A stretch of DNA of 64,000 nt from Dreissena polymorpha (taxonomy: Eukaryota > Mollusca > Bivalvia > Myida > Dreissenidae), in assembly GCF_020536995.1 (NCBI RefSeq), contig NC_068357.1:59628123-59692122 (forward strand). The letters run 5' to 3'. The notes beneath the pieces are model-generated. The model was not told the DNA's origin, searched no databases, and saw nothing but the letters and a program-made list of their open reading frames with translations. The first letter of the stretch is position 1. Each line of letters begins with the position of its first letter. Shown in pieces: positions 35,801 through 41,937 of this stretch. A program made the translations under genes and the position numbers.

Positions 35801-36957
35801 AAACGATTAAATAATTTGGAGAGTTCTGTTGTTGTCATTTAATTATGTGAAACTTTGAAGATTGCTTATATAAAGTATAAAATATGTGGCTTATGCATAC
35901 TTGGAAGGATGGCCGAGCAGTCTAATTAGTTTTTACTCCAGGACTCCGGGGGTCACTGGTTTGAGCCCTGCTGCAGTCTACTTTTTTTTCCTTTTTTAAA
36001 TTTTATTCTTGATTTTTTACTGGAGCTTTTTAGATCCAATGTTTACATTTATCAATATAAAGCATTTAATGACAAACTTCAAAACATGCGAAAATCTGTG
36101 AAAAGGCCCCTTTAACCCTTTACCACTTAGATGCGGATTTTGAGGCATTTATAGTTCCTTTGAAAGTTAGATTTAATCATAGACCTTTCTAACTAAATTC
36201 AAGTTTTAAAAGCTTCATTTCAAATCCTTAGATACTGAGGAACAGCAAAAGCATAAAACCTGAACAGACTGGGAGTTACTGGTTTTATGCTGTTTGCACA
36301 TAGCAAATTTCACTTTGCTTCTGAGTGGGAAAGGGTTAAACAAAAAATTCTATAAAAGCGGAACATGTCGACCCGGAATAGCATGTGCAGATTGCACATG
36401 TTAATCTGGGACAACACTTTATGCACATGCATTAGGCCCCATTCCCCCAGAGCAAGGATTATTTTTACATTGTGTCATCATTTAGTTTTACAGGGGTGTG
36501 CTATTGATCCTTTTTGGCTGATTTCCTTCTTTTGAATGCAAGGATACTTAAACTTAATTTAACTTAAATGGATCAATTTAAAAGTGAAGGGGTTTGATCA
36601 ACCAGTAAGGTTATTTGCTCTTGAAATATCTATCACTTCATCAATAGCATAATAGACCAATAGGTCATAATGTAGAACATCCTTCTAGACTACCGTGTTT
36701 ATGTTTTCTGTGGGAAACACCAGAGACTGTCTTAAAACAACTGACAAATTAAAATTGTTCAAACACATTTGATACCATCGTAGTTTTATATTTCATTGTA
36801 AGGTTTTACTTCTCTTTTACTCGGAGATTTGACAGCTTGTGTGCTATGCTGGTTTCAGACCCGAAGTTCACCTCCCAAGTGGGCCAAGAAATTGAAGAAC
36901 AAGAATATGTCCCAGTCTACACAGAAATCTAAAGAATATACCATCTACAACTCCTGA
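8385..36957 (+). CDS. PIBF1: PIBF1/CEP90 orthologue, complete 16-exon gene
   Basis: Join of 8385-8827, 9129-9249, 10340-10459, 11333-11466, 12263-12371, 12822-13003, 14434-14559, 15047-15145, 16566-16731, 19118-19268, 22122-22212, 28266-28368, 29276-29406, 30454-30538, 34635-34799 and 36859-36957 gives 2325 nt, 774 residues; human PIBF1 is 757. All phases agree. The protein is almost entirely charged coiled coil. Conserved blocks that I recognise from the human protein include [39 protein letters not shown] and [10 protein letters not shown], and the C-terminus is basic ([11 protein letters not shown]). In vertebrates CEP90 works at centriolar satellites and distal centriole with OFD1 and MNR/KIAA0753, in distal appendage assembly and ciliogenesis; the same role here is inferred by orthology. 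The ATG at 8385 has A at -3 and G at +4 and no better upstream start was seen. Intron 1 uses a GC donor; the other introns are GT-AG. Exon edges come from homology and splice rules, not transcripts. Confidence 0.95.
9129..9249 (+). CDS. PIBF1: PIBF1 exon 2
   Basis: Reads [20 protein letters not shown], matching the human [20 protein letters not shown] block. Acceptor AG at 9127-9128, donor GTATGA at 9250. The first base completes the split arginine codon from exon 1, and the exon ends in phase 0. Confidence 0.93.
9271..9500. repeat. 'ggctaatc' palindromic MITE, intron 2
   Basis: Diverged copy of the hairpin family (agattagcctgtgcagtcc ... cacaggctaatctgagatgac), starting about 20 bp after the exon 2 donor. 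Confidence 0.75.
9851..10017. repeat. small CAGGGCT-ended MITE, intron 2
   Basis: Left CAGGGCTCCCATTGGC and right GAATGGCAGCGCAAGCCCTG are inverted, about 167 bp, reminiscent of hAT-type ends. Confidence 0.55.
10340..10459 (+). CDS. PIBF1: PIBF1 exon 3
   Basis: Forty codons in phase 0 on both sides, starting [20 protein letters not shown], against human [20 protein letters not shown]. The acceptor is tctgcag just before 10340 and the donor is GTACAG at 10460. Confidence 0.9.
10690..10800. repeat. 'cccaattttaatc' dispersed repeat, intron 3
   Basis: Shares cccaattttaatc, acccagccccat and aaaacggtgaaaaaaaa with 12700-12815 and 54025-54105. Confidence 0.6.
11044..11310. repeat. complete 'ggctaatc' palindromic MITE just before exon 4
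   Basis: The cleanest copy: TTGAGCCGTGTTCTGAGAAA at the left is inverted at the right, and two inner palindromes (gcctgtgcagtccgcacaggc and gcctgtgcagactgcacaggc) are each self-complementary. About 267 bp able to fold into one long hairpin. Confidence 0.85.
11333..11466 (+). CDS. PIBF1: PIBF1 exon 4
   Basis: Reads [20 protein letters not shown] and ends NYDRVK-S, matching human ENYDKVKSERD. The acceptor (tttatag) has a weak pyrimidine tract and lies about 22 bp downstream of a 266-bp palindromic repeat. Donor GTTTGA at 11467. Confidence 0.9.
11840..12003. repeat. partial 'ggctaatc' MITE, intron 4
   Basis: Contains agtctaatcagggacgacac, ttcgcctaaactggattttt and gctaatctgggacaacactt. The left end is missing and the middle is shortened. 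Confidence 0.7.
12263..12371 (+). CDS. PIBF1: PIBF1 exon 5
   Basis: Completes the split serine codon and reads [20 protein letters not shown] then [17 protein letters not shown], against human [20 protein letters not shown]. Acceptor gacag before 12263, donor GTATTC at 12372. Confidence 0.92.
12425..12545 (+). repeat. TCTGTC simple-repeat fragment of the 'atgcccc' family
   Basis: Run of gtctgtcagtctgtctg followed by gataactttaaaagttcttc, as in the starts of other copies. Confidence 0.6.
12700..12815. repeat. 'cccaattttagtc' dispersed repeat abutting exon 6 acceptor
   Basis: Matches 10690-10800 and 54025-54105. It runs to within a few bases of the exon 6 acceptor at 12821. Confidence 0.6.
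12822..13003 (+). CDS. PIBF1: PIBF1 exon 6
   Basis: Reads [20 protein letters not shown] and ends [12 protein letters not shown], one of the most conserved PIBF1 stretches (human [12 protein letters not shown]). Acceptor ttgcag before 12822, donor GTACTG at 13004. The polypyrimidine side of the acceptor adjoins a dispersed repeat. Confidence 0.94.
13015..13275 (+). repeat. 'atgcccc/aaggtcaaggtca' repeat, intron 6
   Basis: Carries caatattgaagatagca, tttggcatgcatgtg, ctcatggagctgcacatttt and aggtcaaggtca. It starts about 12 bp after the exon 6 donor. Confidence 0.75.
13646..14000. repeat. 355-bp AGTGCTTCAGCTA inverted-end repeat
   Basis: Left AGTGCTTCAGCTAAG, right CTAGCTGGAGCACT, with repeated tgcccttt inside. 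A second, interrupted copy lies at 29447-29996. Confidence 0.75.
14434..14559 (+). CDS. PIBF1: PIBF1 exon 7
   Basis: Reads [20 protein letters not shown] and ends [10 protein letters not shown]; the human counterpart is [20 protein letters not shown] followed by [10 protein letters not shown]. Exactly 126 nt, phase 2 in and out. Acceptor attag, donor GTAATT at 14560. Confidence 0.95.
15047..15145 (+). CDS. PIBF1: PIBF1 exon 8
   Basis: Reads [20 protein letters not shown] against human [20 protein letters not shown]. Acceptor tattag, donor GTATGT at 15146, phase 2 to 2 over 99 nt. Confidence 0.95.
15166..15392. repeat. 'ggctaatc' MITE, intron 8
   Basis: Starts gagccttgttctgggaaaac about 20 bp after the exon 8 donor and ends aagcccagttttaccaaaac; diverged centre. 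Confidence 0.75.
15565..15720 (+). repeat. short 'atgcccc' repeat copy, intron 8
   Basis: Starts ttatgcccccc, contains catgcatgtg, catggagctgctcatttt and aggtcaaggtcatcc, then poly-G. Confidence 0.7.
16566..16731 (+). CDS. PIBF1: PIBF1 exon 9
   Basis: Reads [20 protein letters not shown] then [20 protein letters not shown], aligning with human [20 protein letters not shown]. Acceptor ccacag, donor GTATAC at 16732. A TA-flanked DNA transposon starts only 31 bp downstream of this donor. Confidence 0.94.
16763..17608. mobile_element. 846-bp Tc1/mariner-like non-autonomous transposon, intron 9
   Basis: Terminal repeats CACTGCAACTCCAATATATC (left) and its inverse GATATATTGGAGTTGCAGTG (right), flanked on both sides by TA. 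No transposase frame. TA target choice with such ends fits the IS630-Tc1-mariner group. Confidence 0.85.
17676..18008 (+). repeat. 'agctctgctcggag' dispersed repeat, intron 9
   Basis: Starts agctctgctcggagaaaacc and ends cacccgttaagcggtgctctt. Shares this layout with 38661-38950. Confidence 0.8.
18030..19035 (+). repeat. composite 'atgcccc' repeats with ~150-180-bp internal units
   Basis: Begins with an inverted remnant of the previous family (gagcactgcataacgggtgcc), then ttatgcccccattacg, a gtcggtcggtc run, three units containing aactaggtcactgggtca, and a second member starting atgccctcaaaggagggcat at about 18691 and ending gacacatttcttgttttta. Confidence 0.75.
19118..19268 (+). CDS. PIBF1: PIBF1 exon 10
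   Basis: Starts [20 protein letters not shown] and ends [17 protein letters not shown], against human [20 protein letters not shown] and YEKLEKELDEIIMQTAE. Acceptor ctgcag, donor GTACGG at 19269, phase 1 out. Confidence 0.95.
19503..22076. mobile_element. GGGATGG-ended element, split by a nested repeat, intron 10
   Basis: Left TAGGGATGGTAACGAAT and right ATGATTCCCATCCCCA are imperfectly inverted. Pieces such as atatccgaatac / gttatccgaatac appear near both ends. The 19885-21606 repeat sits inside it. Ends resemble hAT-type termini but are short. Confidence 0.5.
19885..21606 (+). repeat. AGCTCACCTGAG repeat with ~165-177-bp tandem units
   Basis: Starts agctcacctgagc and ends tcaggccctcttgtttt. 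About ten internal units each carry aacactctagaggccacat, aatcttcatgaaacttggtc, atcttggatgagtt and ggggcggggcattttt. Related copies at 31807-32636 and 62637-62900. Confidence 0.85.
22122..22212 (+). CDS. PIBF1: PIBF1 exon 11
   Basis: Encodes [30 protein letters not shown], nearly identical to human [29 protein letters not shown]. This is the most diagnostic exon. Acceptor ttttcag, donor GTGAGC at 22213. Confidence 0.96.
22259..23845. mobile_element. 1.6-kb TTAGGCC-ended DNA element, intron 11
   Basis: Left TTAGGCCACGACTTTTTTTT then ATTGGTTTACAAA; right TTTGTTAACCAAGAAATATT then AAAGTCGGGGCCTAA: an inverted pair of about 38 bp, with a further inner match around GAAAATGG and CGGGCGG. No transposase frame. 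Confidence 0.75.
24132..24665. repeat. AACCAGGTTTTC repeat, copy 1
   Basis: Left AACCAGGTTTTCCGAAGGAA, inner inverse GAAAACCTGGTTTT near 24642, then GACAATTTTGTCCCTTGTT. Inside are two direct copies of agattttaaaatcatttggc with cacatttgttcaccatcat, and a ggctggcggg tract. Other copies at 28456-28870 and 30938-31410. Confidence 0.75.
24855..25036. repeat. ~180-bp near-perfect palindrome, intron 11
   Basis: TTATTAGACGTTT and TGTACAATAC, then GATATATTTGGAC, CACACAGTT and ATATTGGAC on the left arm are all mirrored in inverse order on the right arm around a short loop near 24940. Confidence 0.85.
25071..25311. repeat. 'ggctaatc' MITE, intron 11
   Basis: Starts gagccactctttcag and ends ccctgttttccctgggtaag gctc, with cacaggctaactggggacga inside. 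Confidence 0.75.
25312..27800. other. intron 11, mostly unrecognised
   Basis: At 25500-26110 several blocks share the pattern 'cagttgaa-ccttaatgtgaagatg', suggesting decayed repeat units. At 26150-26240 is a fragment of the 'ccctttaccac' family. The rest shows no gene or clear repeat. Confidence 0.5.
27889..28215 (+). repeat. 19-bp minisatellite, intron 11
   Basis: About 17 units alternating gtgttgggattaatgtcaa and gtgttgggtttaagattaa, a 38-bp dimer, ending 50 bp before the exon 12 acceptor. Confidence 0.85.
28266..28368 (+). CDS. PIBF1: PIBF1 exon 12
   Basis: Completes a split serine and reads [20 protein letters not shown], against human [20 protein letters not shown]. Acceptor ttttcag, donor GTAGGC at 28369. 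The intron before it is about 6 kb. Confidence 0.95.
28388..28995. repeat. 'ggctaatc' MITE split by a nested repeat, intron 12
   Basis: The left part (28388 to about 28455) ends gattagcctgtcagtctt and the right part (about 28875-28995) resumes with gaaagtgtcacccctgatta. Between them lies a left-truncated copy of the AACCAGGTTTTC family. Confidence 0.75.
28456..28870. repeat. AACCAGGTTTTC repeat, copy 2 (5' truncated)
   Basis: Contains gtcgttcattgtgagatttt, two cacatttgttcaccatcat-type units and the end gacaattttgtcccttgttt. Confidence 0.75.
29276..29406 (+). CDS. PIBF1: PIBF1 exon 13
   Basis: Reads [20 protein letters not shown] then [20 protein letters not shown]. Human has [20 protein letters not shown]. 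Acceptor atgcag, donor GTAATG at 29407; reading past the donor would hit a stop at once. Confidence 0.94.
29447..29996. repeat. AGTGCTCCTGCTT inverted-end repeat, interrupted
   Basis: Same family as 13646-14000 (aatggaagggcact at the left, cccttttcaaatcc at the right), split by the element at 29514-29754. Confidence 0.65.
29514..29754. mobile_element. 240-bp TTAACCCTTTACCAC MITE nested in another repeat
   Basis: Left TTAACCCTTTACCACTT, right GAGGAAAGGGTGAAA, inverted. Internal aacagcaaacagcataaaac recurs in the copy at 36112-36340. Confidence 0.75.
30454..30538 (+). CDS. PIBF1: PIBF1 exon 14
   Basis: Reads [28 protein letters not shown], against human [27 protein letters not shown]. Acceptor tttcag, donor GTGATA at 30539, phase 0 out. 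Confidence 0.95.
30590..30812. repeat. 'ggctaatc' MITE, intron 14
   Basis: Contains gcctgtgcagtctacacagg, ctaatcagggacgacag and ggctaatctgggacaacac; starts about 50 bp after the exon 14 donor. Confidence 0.75.
30938..31410. repeat. AACCAGGTTTTC repeat, copy 3
   Basis: Left AACCAGGTTTTCCGAAGGAA and right end identical in layout to 24132-24665, with a shorter ggcgggctggcgg tract. Confidence 0.75.
31807..32636 (+). repeat. AGCTCACCTGA repeat with ~140-bp tandem units, intron 14
   Basis: Starts agctcacctgacacg and ends gtcaggtgagcgattcaggg then catggccctcttgtttt: inverted ends. Five internal units carry aggtcacagttttcatcc, tttatgaaatttggtcagaa and ggtcatctggggtcaaaa. Confidence 0.85.
32637..34355. 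other. intron 14, unrecognised AT-rich DNA
   Basis: No gene-like frame. 32762-32818 (gaaggtgccatttattgc, then taactcg) resembles 34569-34620 just before exon 15. The remainder appears unique. Confidence 0.5.
34363..34498 (+). repeat. CCGGG-rich minisatellite
   Basis: Irregular repeats of ctaccgggatgaaccgg-type units, GC-rich in AT-rich intron DNA, 136 bp before exon 15. Confidence 0.75.
34635..34799 (+). CDS. PIBF1: PIBF1 exon 15
   Basis: Starts [20 protein letters not shown] (human [20 protein letters not shown]), followed by a poorly conserved, probably disordered segment. The donor GTGGGT at 34800 and the last five codons (ASISL) match the consensus of a 28-bp tandem repeat that fills the start of the next intron. 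Confidence 0.85.
34784..35144 (+). repeat. 28-bp minisatellite starting inside PIBF1 exon 15
   Basis: About 12 variants of catgaatccatttcattggt gggttaaa; the first unit includes the exon 15 end and its donor. The array resumes at 35475-35520 after an inserted repeat. Confidence 0.85.
35145..35474 (-). repeat. tRNA-like inverted-end repeat inserted in the minisatellite
   Basis: AGGGGCCGTCCAACAGAT and ATCTGTTGGATGGCCCCT are inverted ends. The core cagggctcgaaccactgacc is the tRNA-like segment. Shorter than the 517-bp copy and with different outermost bases. Confidence 0.75.
35610..36115 (+). repeat. 506-bp tRNA-like inverted-end repeat
   Basis: Ends TTAAAGGGATCTTTTCACG and GTGAAAAGGCCCCTTTAA. 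Core ggatggccgagcagtctaat then ctggtttgagcccTgctgc has A- and B-box character like tRNA-Leu or -Ser. Confidence 0.8.
36112..36340. mobile_element. TTAACCCTTTACCAC MITE, second copy
   Basis: Left TTAACCCTTTACCACTTAG, right GAGTGGGAAAGGGTTAAA. It shares the TTAA at its left edge with the preceding repeat. Confidence 0.75.
36859..36957 (+). CDS. PIBF1: PIBF1 exon 16, C-terminus and stop
   Basis: Reads [20 protein letters not shown] and ends at TGA 36955-36957. The human C-terminus KKEAPEWSKKQKMKT has the same PxW-x-KK pattern. Acceptor tttcag before 36859, phase 0 in. Confidence 0.9.
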   Translation, partial: TRSSPPKWAKKLKNKNMSQSTQKSKEYTIYNS

Positions 36958-37167
36958 AGAACGAAGAATTCTTCCAGCAGCCATATTTTAGATATGTCTT
37001 AAGATAAGCTTAAAATATTTTTATTTTAGTTCTGAATTGGGTCAAATGATACATTTATACGCCCCTCCCCCCCCCCTCTTAAAAAAAAGGTTGCATATAA
37101 TAGTCACTCTGTTAACTTTGTTAAGTTTTCTGTCTCAGCCATCACTTTACGGTATTGATTGATTTTT

Positions 37168-37985
37168 ATGTCCCCCACTATAGTAGTGGGGGACATATTG
37201 TTTTTGCCCTGTTGGTTGGTCTGCCTGTCTGTTTGCGCCAACTTTAACATTTTGCAATAACTTTTGCTATATTGAAGATAGCAACTTCATATTTGGCATG
37301 CAAGTGTACGTCATGAAGCTGCACATTTTGAGTGGTGAAAGGTCAAGGTCATCCTTCAAAGTCAGAGGTCAAATATATGTGTCCAAAATCGCTCATTTAA
37401 TGAATACTTTTGCAATATTGAAGATAGCAAGTTGATATTTGGCATGCATGTGTATCTCATGGAGCTGCACATTTTTAGTGGTGAAAGGTCATCCTTCAAG
37501 GTCATCCTTCAAGGTCAGAGGTCAAATATATGTGGCCCAAATCGCTTATTTTATTAATACTTTTGCGATATTGAAGATAGCAACTTGATATTTGGCATGC
37601 ATGTGTATCTCATGGAGCTGCACATTTTGAGTGGTGAAAGGTCAAGGTCATTCTTCAAGGTCAGAGGTCAAATATATGTGGCCCAAATCGCTTATTTTAT
37701 GAATACTTTTGCGATATTGAAGATAGCAACTTGATATTTGGCATGCATGTGTATCTCATGGAGCTGCACATTTTGAGTGGTGAAAGGTCAAGGTCATCCT
37801 TCAAGGTCAAATATATGGGTCAAAATTGCGCTTGTAATGTCACTTCTGCAATATTTAAGCTAGCAATTTTATATTTGAAATGCGTGTGTATCTCAAGGAG
37901 CTGCACATTTCGAGTGGCGAAGGGTCAAGGTCATCCTTCAAGGTCAAACATCATATAGGGGGACATTGTGTTTCACAAACACATC
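37168..37985 (+). repeat. 'tatgtcccccact' repeat with ~180-bp units in PIBF1 3' flank
   Basis: Starts tcccccactatagtagtggg ggaca and ends tagggggacattgtgtttca. Four or five units carry tattgaagatagcaactt, tttggcatgcatgtg, tggagctgcacatttt and aggtcaaggtcatcc. Confidence 0.85.
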
Positions 37986-38597
37986 TTGTTTTTAATAATG
38001 TGCCACAAATGATCACCATCTTGATCAAACAATGTCACATGTAACTTCCGTATCTTGACCTCAAAGGTAAAAAAACTCTTTAGAGGTCAAATGTCAACAT
38101 TTGCCATAAAACTTCGTCACAGCAATAAATTTGCTTTGTATTGATTGGTTTTATAATAACTTATGTAAACCATCATAAGTTACGTGTTTGCGTAATACAC
38201 CAGTCTTCCTACCTCGAAGGTCAAGGGAACACGTGGGAGGTAAAAAAGTGTAAACTTGATGTTAAACAGAGGGGAAAATTCCTGACACAGCAATAAATTT
38301 GCCACGTTTTGATGGATTAAAAAATTACAAATGCAAACCATCTTAGGACGACATGTTAATTAACATTTGCATTTAACACTTATCTCCCTTTCAAAAAGGT
38401 CAAGGTTGCTCTAAGAGTTTAAAGGTCAAATTTTCTGGACTGAATCTTTGTAATTCTTCACTCTTTTAGAAAATAACTTCCCACTAATGACATATATGAG
38501 GAGACAGCATTTTGTGTGTAAACCCTGTCTCTACATCAGAGGTCAAGGTCACATGTTTAGGTCCAAGGTCATAGTTGGCCACAACACAGCTTGTTTG

Positions 38598-39315
38598 GGC
38601 TGAAACTTTGTCATTTGACAGGCAATTATATAACAGCTTACCTCAAATGTCTTAATTTTTAGCTCGGCTGTTTTTGGAGAAAACCCGAGATATTATCATA
38701 GCCAGCTCGTTGTGTCGTCCGCATCGTGCTAAAACCTTGACATTTTGCTCTAAAGTCAAAGTGCTTTCACCTACAACTTTGAAACTTCATATGTAGATGC
38801 ACCTTGATGAGTTCTACATGCCACACCCATTTTTTGGGTCACTAGGTCAAGGTCACTGTGACCTCTTAAAAAATAAAATTCTGACAAGCTTTCATTTATT
38901 CAAAACTGCACCTGCAGCAGAGTGTTGACACCCGTAATGCGGTGCTCTAGTTCTATTCTGGTATTCTTATAATAACTAAATGTCGTATACTGCCAAATTT
39001 ACTATAGTTGTCTTACTTATTAGATGTTTAAATGTATTTGTTCAAATGTTTAACTCCTTGCTATCTTAATTGTATTTGATACAACAGAATATTGTCATTA
39101 CGTTTTTGCTTTCTCCATACTGCCTGGAATATTTTCAAGGGAGTTATGATTTGAGCACAATGAAGGAAAATAGTGCCAGTTATGTGCTGTGGAACGTTTA
39201 TGTGAGGGAAAAATATAAATAGAATATTCAACTTGTTGATATAGTGAGAGGGTTTGGTGGAGATCATATTGAAACCAAAAGCAAATTATTTAAGTCTCTA
39301 ACCACAGACATAAAT
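38598..39315 (+). repeat. PIBF1 3'-flank duplication unit, copy A
   Basis: Blocks 38598-38660, 38951-39169 and 39166-39315 are matched in order at 54754-54822, 54830-55040 and 56615-56760, with roughly 85-90% identity by eye. Confidence 0.85.
38661..38950 (+). repeat. 'agctcggctg' dispersed repeat
   Basis: Starts agctcggctgtttttggaga and ends cccgtaatgcggtgctctag. It is absent from the paralogous copy at about 54820-54832. Confidence 0.85.
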
Positions 39316-40348
39316 CTGCTTTCACACATATGGGTCTTTTATGAATTGTGAAACTGATATTAATCTGTGTTCAATATAAGGAGACAACATAGATCAATGA
39401 TATATTATGCAGCACATACATCAATTATATTTGGTATTTAACTCTATTGCAAATACTTTATGGACTGGTATGTTCTGACATTGTATCTATGTAAAAGTGA
39501 ACAAATAATTGTGTGCTTTGCCTTTCTATACAGACCCTTACTACACGTTTCTGAAATTGTTTCAGGTGATTGTTAAAATGTCCCTATTGGTTGATTTATT
39601 TTCATAGGAAAAATATACTTTCTGTGATATTCTGTACATAAATTGTTATTATTATTGTGTAAGATAAATCGTATTTTAGAAATATTTCAAAATAATAAAA
39701 CGTTTTAATGTTGTTCTATGACTTAATTGATTTATTAAAACCACGTTTATCATGTTACGTTCAATGAAACACTGACTGCTGGTTAACAAGAGGGCAAAAG
39801 GCCCTGGTGTGTTTACCTGAAACCGAAGAAACTTAACTGATCTGCTTCTAAAAATAGATAATTGGTTTACAGAGAATAACTTAAAATTGGATACCGGTAT
39901 ATTATTTTAATTTATCCTGCCTCTGTTGCAATTATTGACCTAATAACGAAGGGTCGAATAAACTAGTTTATCTCCGGAAGTTCCTTGCCTGACCACGATC
40001 TTACGGTTACGGGTAAGTACGTATTCCTATACACCAATTAACATGTTCTAATATTTGACCTTATTCAAAATGTACATGCGAAGTTCATGCCAAATGTTTT
40101 GGTAAAACAAAATGATAGTAAAAGTAATAAATGTGTATATAATTTAAGCAAACATATGGCAATGAAGTAATCCATCTATTTCGCCTTTAAGTTTTTTTAC
40201 TCAACCTTTAATATCCAGCCTTTTTTATATAAATAGAAAGCTAACAATTCACTAGAACACACTTATTTTCGGTCGTCTGCAATTGCTTTTATTTTTCAAT
40301 GAAATGTAATTAAATCCAACAAAGTAATAGTATGTTAGACATAATTTA
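39316..40348. other. intergenic, little recognised
   Basis: AT-rich flank with a polyadenylation candidate at 39694 and a short repeat end fragment at about 39784-39830 (gagggcaaaaggccctggtg). Confidence 0.5.
39694..39699 (+). other. candidate polyadenylation signal
   Basis: AATAAA in an AT-rich context followed by a T-rich stretch, about 2.7 kb after the PIBF1 stop. The first few hundred bases after the stop hold no AATAAA. AATAAA occurrences near 38,120 and 38,310 lie in other sequence. Which one is used cannot be told without transcripts. Confidence 0.3.
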
Positions 40349-41790
40349 TCAAAGTACTGACAGTACTGGTGTGACGATGCTTTTCAAGAGGATAGATATA
40401 AAAGCATCAATTTAAGTTTTTCTTCATCACCACAATTGTGTATGTGGGTACAAACACTTTGGGTACAAAAATTATGCCAAAAAAATTGGGTACGAAAAAA
40501 ATTTGGTTACGAAAAAAATTTGGTTACGAACAAAAAAATCGGTACGAAAAAAAATAGGGTACGAAAAAAAATGTGGGTACGAAACAAAAATTTGGTACGA
40601 AAAAAATGGGTACGAAATTTTTTGGTTACGAACAAAAATTTGGGGGTACGGGGAAGCAGTACACGTGGGGAACTTGACCTATTCAGCGAAACTGGGAGGC
40701 GGGTTACATTCTCGATCAAATATAACAAGAAATATCTTTAAAAAGATATTTGACGTGTATTTTCTGTACCACTTATCTTTAAAAAAAAACGTTCTGTTAC
40801 AGTAAAACGTTTGTGGGTTATAACATAACGTTACGTAGTAGATACATTCAAAACTTGACATGCTCTTTAATTACACCATGCTCTTTGATTTCACATGAAT
40901 ACCATACCAAACTTTATATTTCGTTGTTTCCTTTCCTAAGTTAATGATGTTATGTGTACGGACGTGATTTCACATGCCAATGTGCGTGAACGTATATTTT
41001 TTCTCTTTGATTATTGTTTTTTTTTTCTCTAATTCAGTAAGCTTAGGCATGTTTTTTTTCGTTAAGTACGGCAATAATTTAATAATGATTCCCGAAAGTA
41101 GGTATGAGCGCATAGTCGAATACGACTTGAATACGTGAGTTCGCCCATGAACACATGGTAAGTTTAACTAAATCTCCGCGATATGACCTAATATGTGTTT
41201 AAAACAGCAAACAATATCCAACAAACGAATGAATTACCAAACATAGTATGTGCACTGATGTGGCTCTGTAGTTTGTGTTTGAAAAGTTTATTAAATATGC
41301 AAAATGAGAAAGCACGCATAAGAGCGAATTTCATAGATATCGTATGGCTATTATGCTGTTTTTATACCATACTCGTTATAACGTTTACACATGTCAGGTT
41401 CGAAATAATTCGTTTTCTTTACACTCATGATCGCTTTAAACGTTAATTATACACGTTTTAATTCGCAATTTATTTACTGAATCACGACAAATGTTAAATA
41501 CAATACAGAATGTGCATAGTTGTTTCATTGACCTTTAAACATATAATGGATTGAATATAACTGATTTAAAATTAACGTTTTCAAACTATTATTATATCTT
41601 TTTCCCAGAATATGCTGTACTATTTATAGCTGAGCTTCCTTTACCTTTATCAATGATAATCAGCGAGGTATGCCGATTAGAAAAATCGAGCTATCTCAAT
41701 CGGACTGGCTCGGTTTTTTACATAGGTCGCCATTGTGAAGAATTTGTTCTTGGTATGATAACTTAGACGAGCTGCTTCGCAGCATCGTCA
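40349..41790 (+). mobile_element. 1.4-kb repeat with GGGTACGAAAAAAATT array, copy 1
   Basis: Starts TCAAAGTACTGACAGTACTG and ends GCTGCTTCGCAGCATCGTCA. TGACGATGC near the left is inverted at the right end. The left part carries 10-12 A-rich gggtacgaaaaaaa units (40443-40645). Boundaries are fixed by the second copy at 55041-56614. Confidence 0.75.
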
Positions 41791-41837
41791 AAAATGAGGC
41801 CACATGAATCGAATACTAGTACATTTTAAGTGCAGAG

Positions 41838-41937
41838 GTGGAGAAAGTTTATCCGGTTCGGTCGAAAAAAAGAGTAGGGCTCCCTAAAGCTTGCCCTATT
41901 TCTTTTTCAAAGCCGAACCGGATAAACTTTCATCATC
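41838..41937. other. ~100-bp hairpin
   Basis: The arms GAGAAAGTTTATCCGGTTCG and CGAACCGGATAAACTTTCAT are nearly perfect complements, and inner parts agtagggc and gccctatt also pair, around a loop at about 41885. Confidence 0.85.

Larger units (their letters stand above)
35535..36470. repeat. 'ggctaatc' MITE broken by two nested repeats
   Basis: The left arm is 35535-35609 (ccttgttctgggaaaactt). The right arm is about 36345-36470 (ttctataaaagcggaacatg ... ctgggacaacactttatgca). Between are 35610-36115 and 36112-36340. Confidence 0.75.

Noticed and set aside
35896-35990. tRNA-Leu/Ser gene (also at 46376, 7370, 3420)
   Set aside because: A and B boxes are recognisable but stems do not close and the copies sit inside a dispersed repeat.
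40436-40805. Lys/Asn/Tyr-rich frames in two overlapping phases
   Set aside because: They are translations of the gggtacgaaaaaaatt array; the same occurs at 55128-55433.
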